A stretch of 64,000 nucleotides of DNA from the NCBI GenBank assembly GCA_013288545.1, contig JABDBR010000001.1, forward strand, positions 62,001 to 126,000, written 5' to 3'. The notes under the pieces are model-generated. The model made no database searches, had not been told where the DNA came from, and saw only the letters and a program-made list of their open reading frames with translations. The DNA comes from Nitrososphaerota archaeon (GTDB lineage Archaea; Thermoproteota; Nitrososphaeria; Nitrososphaerales; Nitrosopumilaceae). Below are positions 62,986 through 64,000 of this stretch, one piece after another; position 1 is the stretch's first letter, and each line of letters starts with the position of its first letter. The translations under genes were made by a program, and so were the position numbers.

Positions 62986-63861
62986 TCAGGTTATTGCCTT
63001 TGCAATTATTGGCGATACGTCAACTGTAGATGTCTTGCCAGGTATTGTATTTGCACTAATTATCTTTGTAACTCCAGCTTTTATGATATTTTTTTCTGCA
63101 TCTCCAATCAGTAAAGCATGTGTACAACAGGCATAGACCTTGCCGCTTTTTTGTTTCTTTAAAAATTCTGCAGCCTTGACAATGCTGCCACCAGTGCTTA
63201 TCATGTCATCAACTAGTATGATGTCTCTTCCCTTGACTCCATCAAGGCCCTTTGACTTTATTGTTACGTTTCCAGTTTTTCGGTCCCTCTGCTTTTCTAG
63301 TGCGGTATAATCAACGCCAAGAAACTTTGCAAAATTTCTTGCCCTCTCAACTCCTCCCTTGTCAGGTGAGACCACAAGAGGATCATGAAGAGCCATTTTC
63401 TTGAAATGTTTTGCAAGCTCTTCAACTGCACTGATATTTTTTGCAGGAATGGTAAAGTGTTCTAGTGCAGTAGTGCTGTGTATGTCGACTATGAATACCT
63501 TTGATGCACCTGCTGCCTTGAGAAATCTTGCAACAAGTTTTATTGTAATTACCTCGCCTGGAAGAAATTGCCTGTCTTGTCTTGCATATCCCATGTATGG
63601 TAATACCACATACACTTGAGAGGAAAATGTCCTTGCCTGTGATGTAATTGCCAAGCAACGAAGCAGGTTAGAGTCAACTGGTGGATAGATTGATTGTACT
63701 ACCAGTATCTTTCCACTTGGGTTTCCTTTTAGTGTAATTTTGCTTTCTCCGTCTGGGAATATACGCAGTTCGCAGCCGATAAATTTTGATTTTAGTCTAG
63801 TGGCAATCTTTCTTGCCAGTTGTTCTGAAGACGGGCCCCCAATAACTGTAAAATCAGTCAT
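62986..63861 (-). CDS. prs: Ribose-phosphate diphosphokinase (PRPP synthetase)
   Basis: A 291-residue enzyme making PRPP for nucleotides, His and Trp. VIGGPSSEQLARKIATRL, RIFPDGESKI, VLPYMGYARQDRQFLPGE, VVSPDKGGVERA and the PRPP loop IILVDDMISTGGSIVKAAEFL are present. ATG 63861 is preferred over the adjacent TTG 63864. It abuts the methyltransferase gene and leads the prs-trm-rnz-sir2 operon. Confidence 0.96.
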   Translation of the reverse strand: MTDFTVIGGPSSEQLARKIATRLKSKFIGCELRIFPDGESKITLKGNPSGKILVVQSIYPPVDSNLLRCLAITSQARTFSSQVYVVLPYMGYARQDRQFLPGEVITIKLVARFLKAAGASKVFIVDIHSTTALEHFTIPAKNISAVEELAKHFKKMALHDPLVVSPDKGGVERARNFAKFLGVDYTALEKQRDRKTGNVTIKSKGLDGVKGRDIILVDDMISTGGSIVKAAEFLKKQKSGKVYACCTHALLIGDAEKNIIKAGVTKIISANTIPGKTSTVDVSPIIAKAIT

Positions 63862-63864
63862 CAA

Positions 63865-64000
63865 TCAAATCGAGCCTTGGGCTATTCTTAAGTTTTGAGG
63901 GATTGGGTAAGGAATTTGAATCCGTATTACAATAAGCATATTCCAGAGTTTTAACATGATTGTTCTTAGCATATACAACAAAGTGTAATCGTCACAATCA
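63865..64000. other. Right-end region with no assigned gene
   Basis: The last 136 bases show no complete gene. On the minus strand one frame is open from the edge to a stop at about 63874 and another ends in a TGA overlapping the prs ATG but has in-frame stops near the edge and no start codon. A partial upstream gene may continue beyond the window, but I cannot choose its frame. Confidence 0.4.

Noticed and set aside
63865-64000. Minus-strand open stretches that could be the end of a gene upstream of prs
   Set aside because: One frame is open to the edge but has odd composition; the more protein-like frame has TGA codons near the edge and no start codon. Sequence beyond the window is needed.
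1-64000. CRISPR arrays, insertion sequences, integrase attachment sites
   Set aside because: No regularly spaced repeats, transposase-like protein or tRNA-adjacent direct repeat was seen.

Overview
The window is a gene-dense, AT-rich stretch of an archaeal chromosome, most likely from a Nitrososphaerota (Thaumarchaeota) ammonia-oxidiser relative in the Nitrosopumilales/Nitrosotalea part of the tree. That placement is inferred from gene content: both subunits of DNA polymerase D, Orc1/Cdc6, GINS, PCNA, TFS and RpoL, a thermosome, GGGP synthase, archaeal class I CCA enzyme, F420/LLM-type oxidoreductases, a stand-alone MtrA-like protein, cupredoxin-like secreted proteins and cobalamin genes including the O2-dependent BluB. 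Many starts sit about 25 bases after a TATA-like box, as expected for leaderless archaeal mRNAs, and I used this to shorten several genes. I see no transposase, integrase, CRISPR array or prophage; this is core chromosome.

Layout. 0-10 kb: small membrane and secreted proteins, tRNA-Val(GAC), bluB, tRNA-Arg(CCT) with a D-loop insertion, cyclophilin, a PfkB kinase, a dUTPase-like protein, an orphan MtrA-like protein and a DegT aminotransferase. 10-20 kb: TyrRS, an LLM oxidoreductase, cobJ, aspartate kinase, then PCNA/TFS/RpoL, a dual-specificity phosphatase, a dicluster ferredoxin and a parvulin. 20-31 kb: a P-loop-less RecA-like protein, a class V aminotransferase, AmrS, the proteostasis pair CDC48 and Hsp20, an NDH-2-like flavoprotein, cbiE and a secreted protein with three cupredoxin-like repeats that have lost their copper ligands. 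31-41 kb: a replication island with PolD small subunit, Orc1/Cdc6, a 444-base intergenic region with ORB-like repeats and an AT-rich tract (candidate oriC), a winged-helix gene, GGGP synthase and PolD large subunit. 41-53 kb: GlyA, thermosome, glutamine synthetase, GINS, AN1 zinc finger, SDR, a flavoprotein, tRNA-Pro(GGG), GNAT, an XPD-like helicase and a PLP enzyme fused to a rhodanese-like segment. 53-64 kb: a tight minus-strand operon (thpR, cca, kinase, CDF transporter, AlkA-like glycosylase), a UPF0200/UPF0201 pair, a candidate free-standing structured RNA at 60166-60255, and a second tight operon (prs, Trm-G10-like methyltransferase, RNase Z, Sir2).

How the parts fit. The central island puts both polymerase D subunits and the initiator within about 6 kb of the probable origin, with PCNA, GINS, CDC48 and an XPD-like helicase nearby. 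RNA processing is the second theme: CCA addition, RNase Z, tRNA G10 methylation and a 2',3'-cyclic phosphodiesterase. Cobalamin genes are scattered singly. The least explained items are the candidate RNA at 60.2 kb, the origin region with its repeated TTAAC sites, the inactive cupredoxin repeats and the D-loop insertion in tRNA-Arg.
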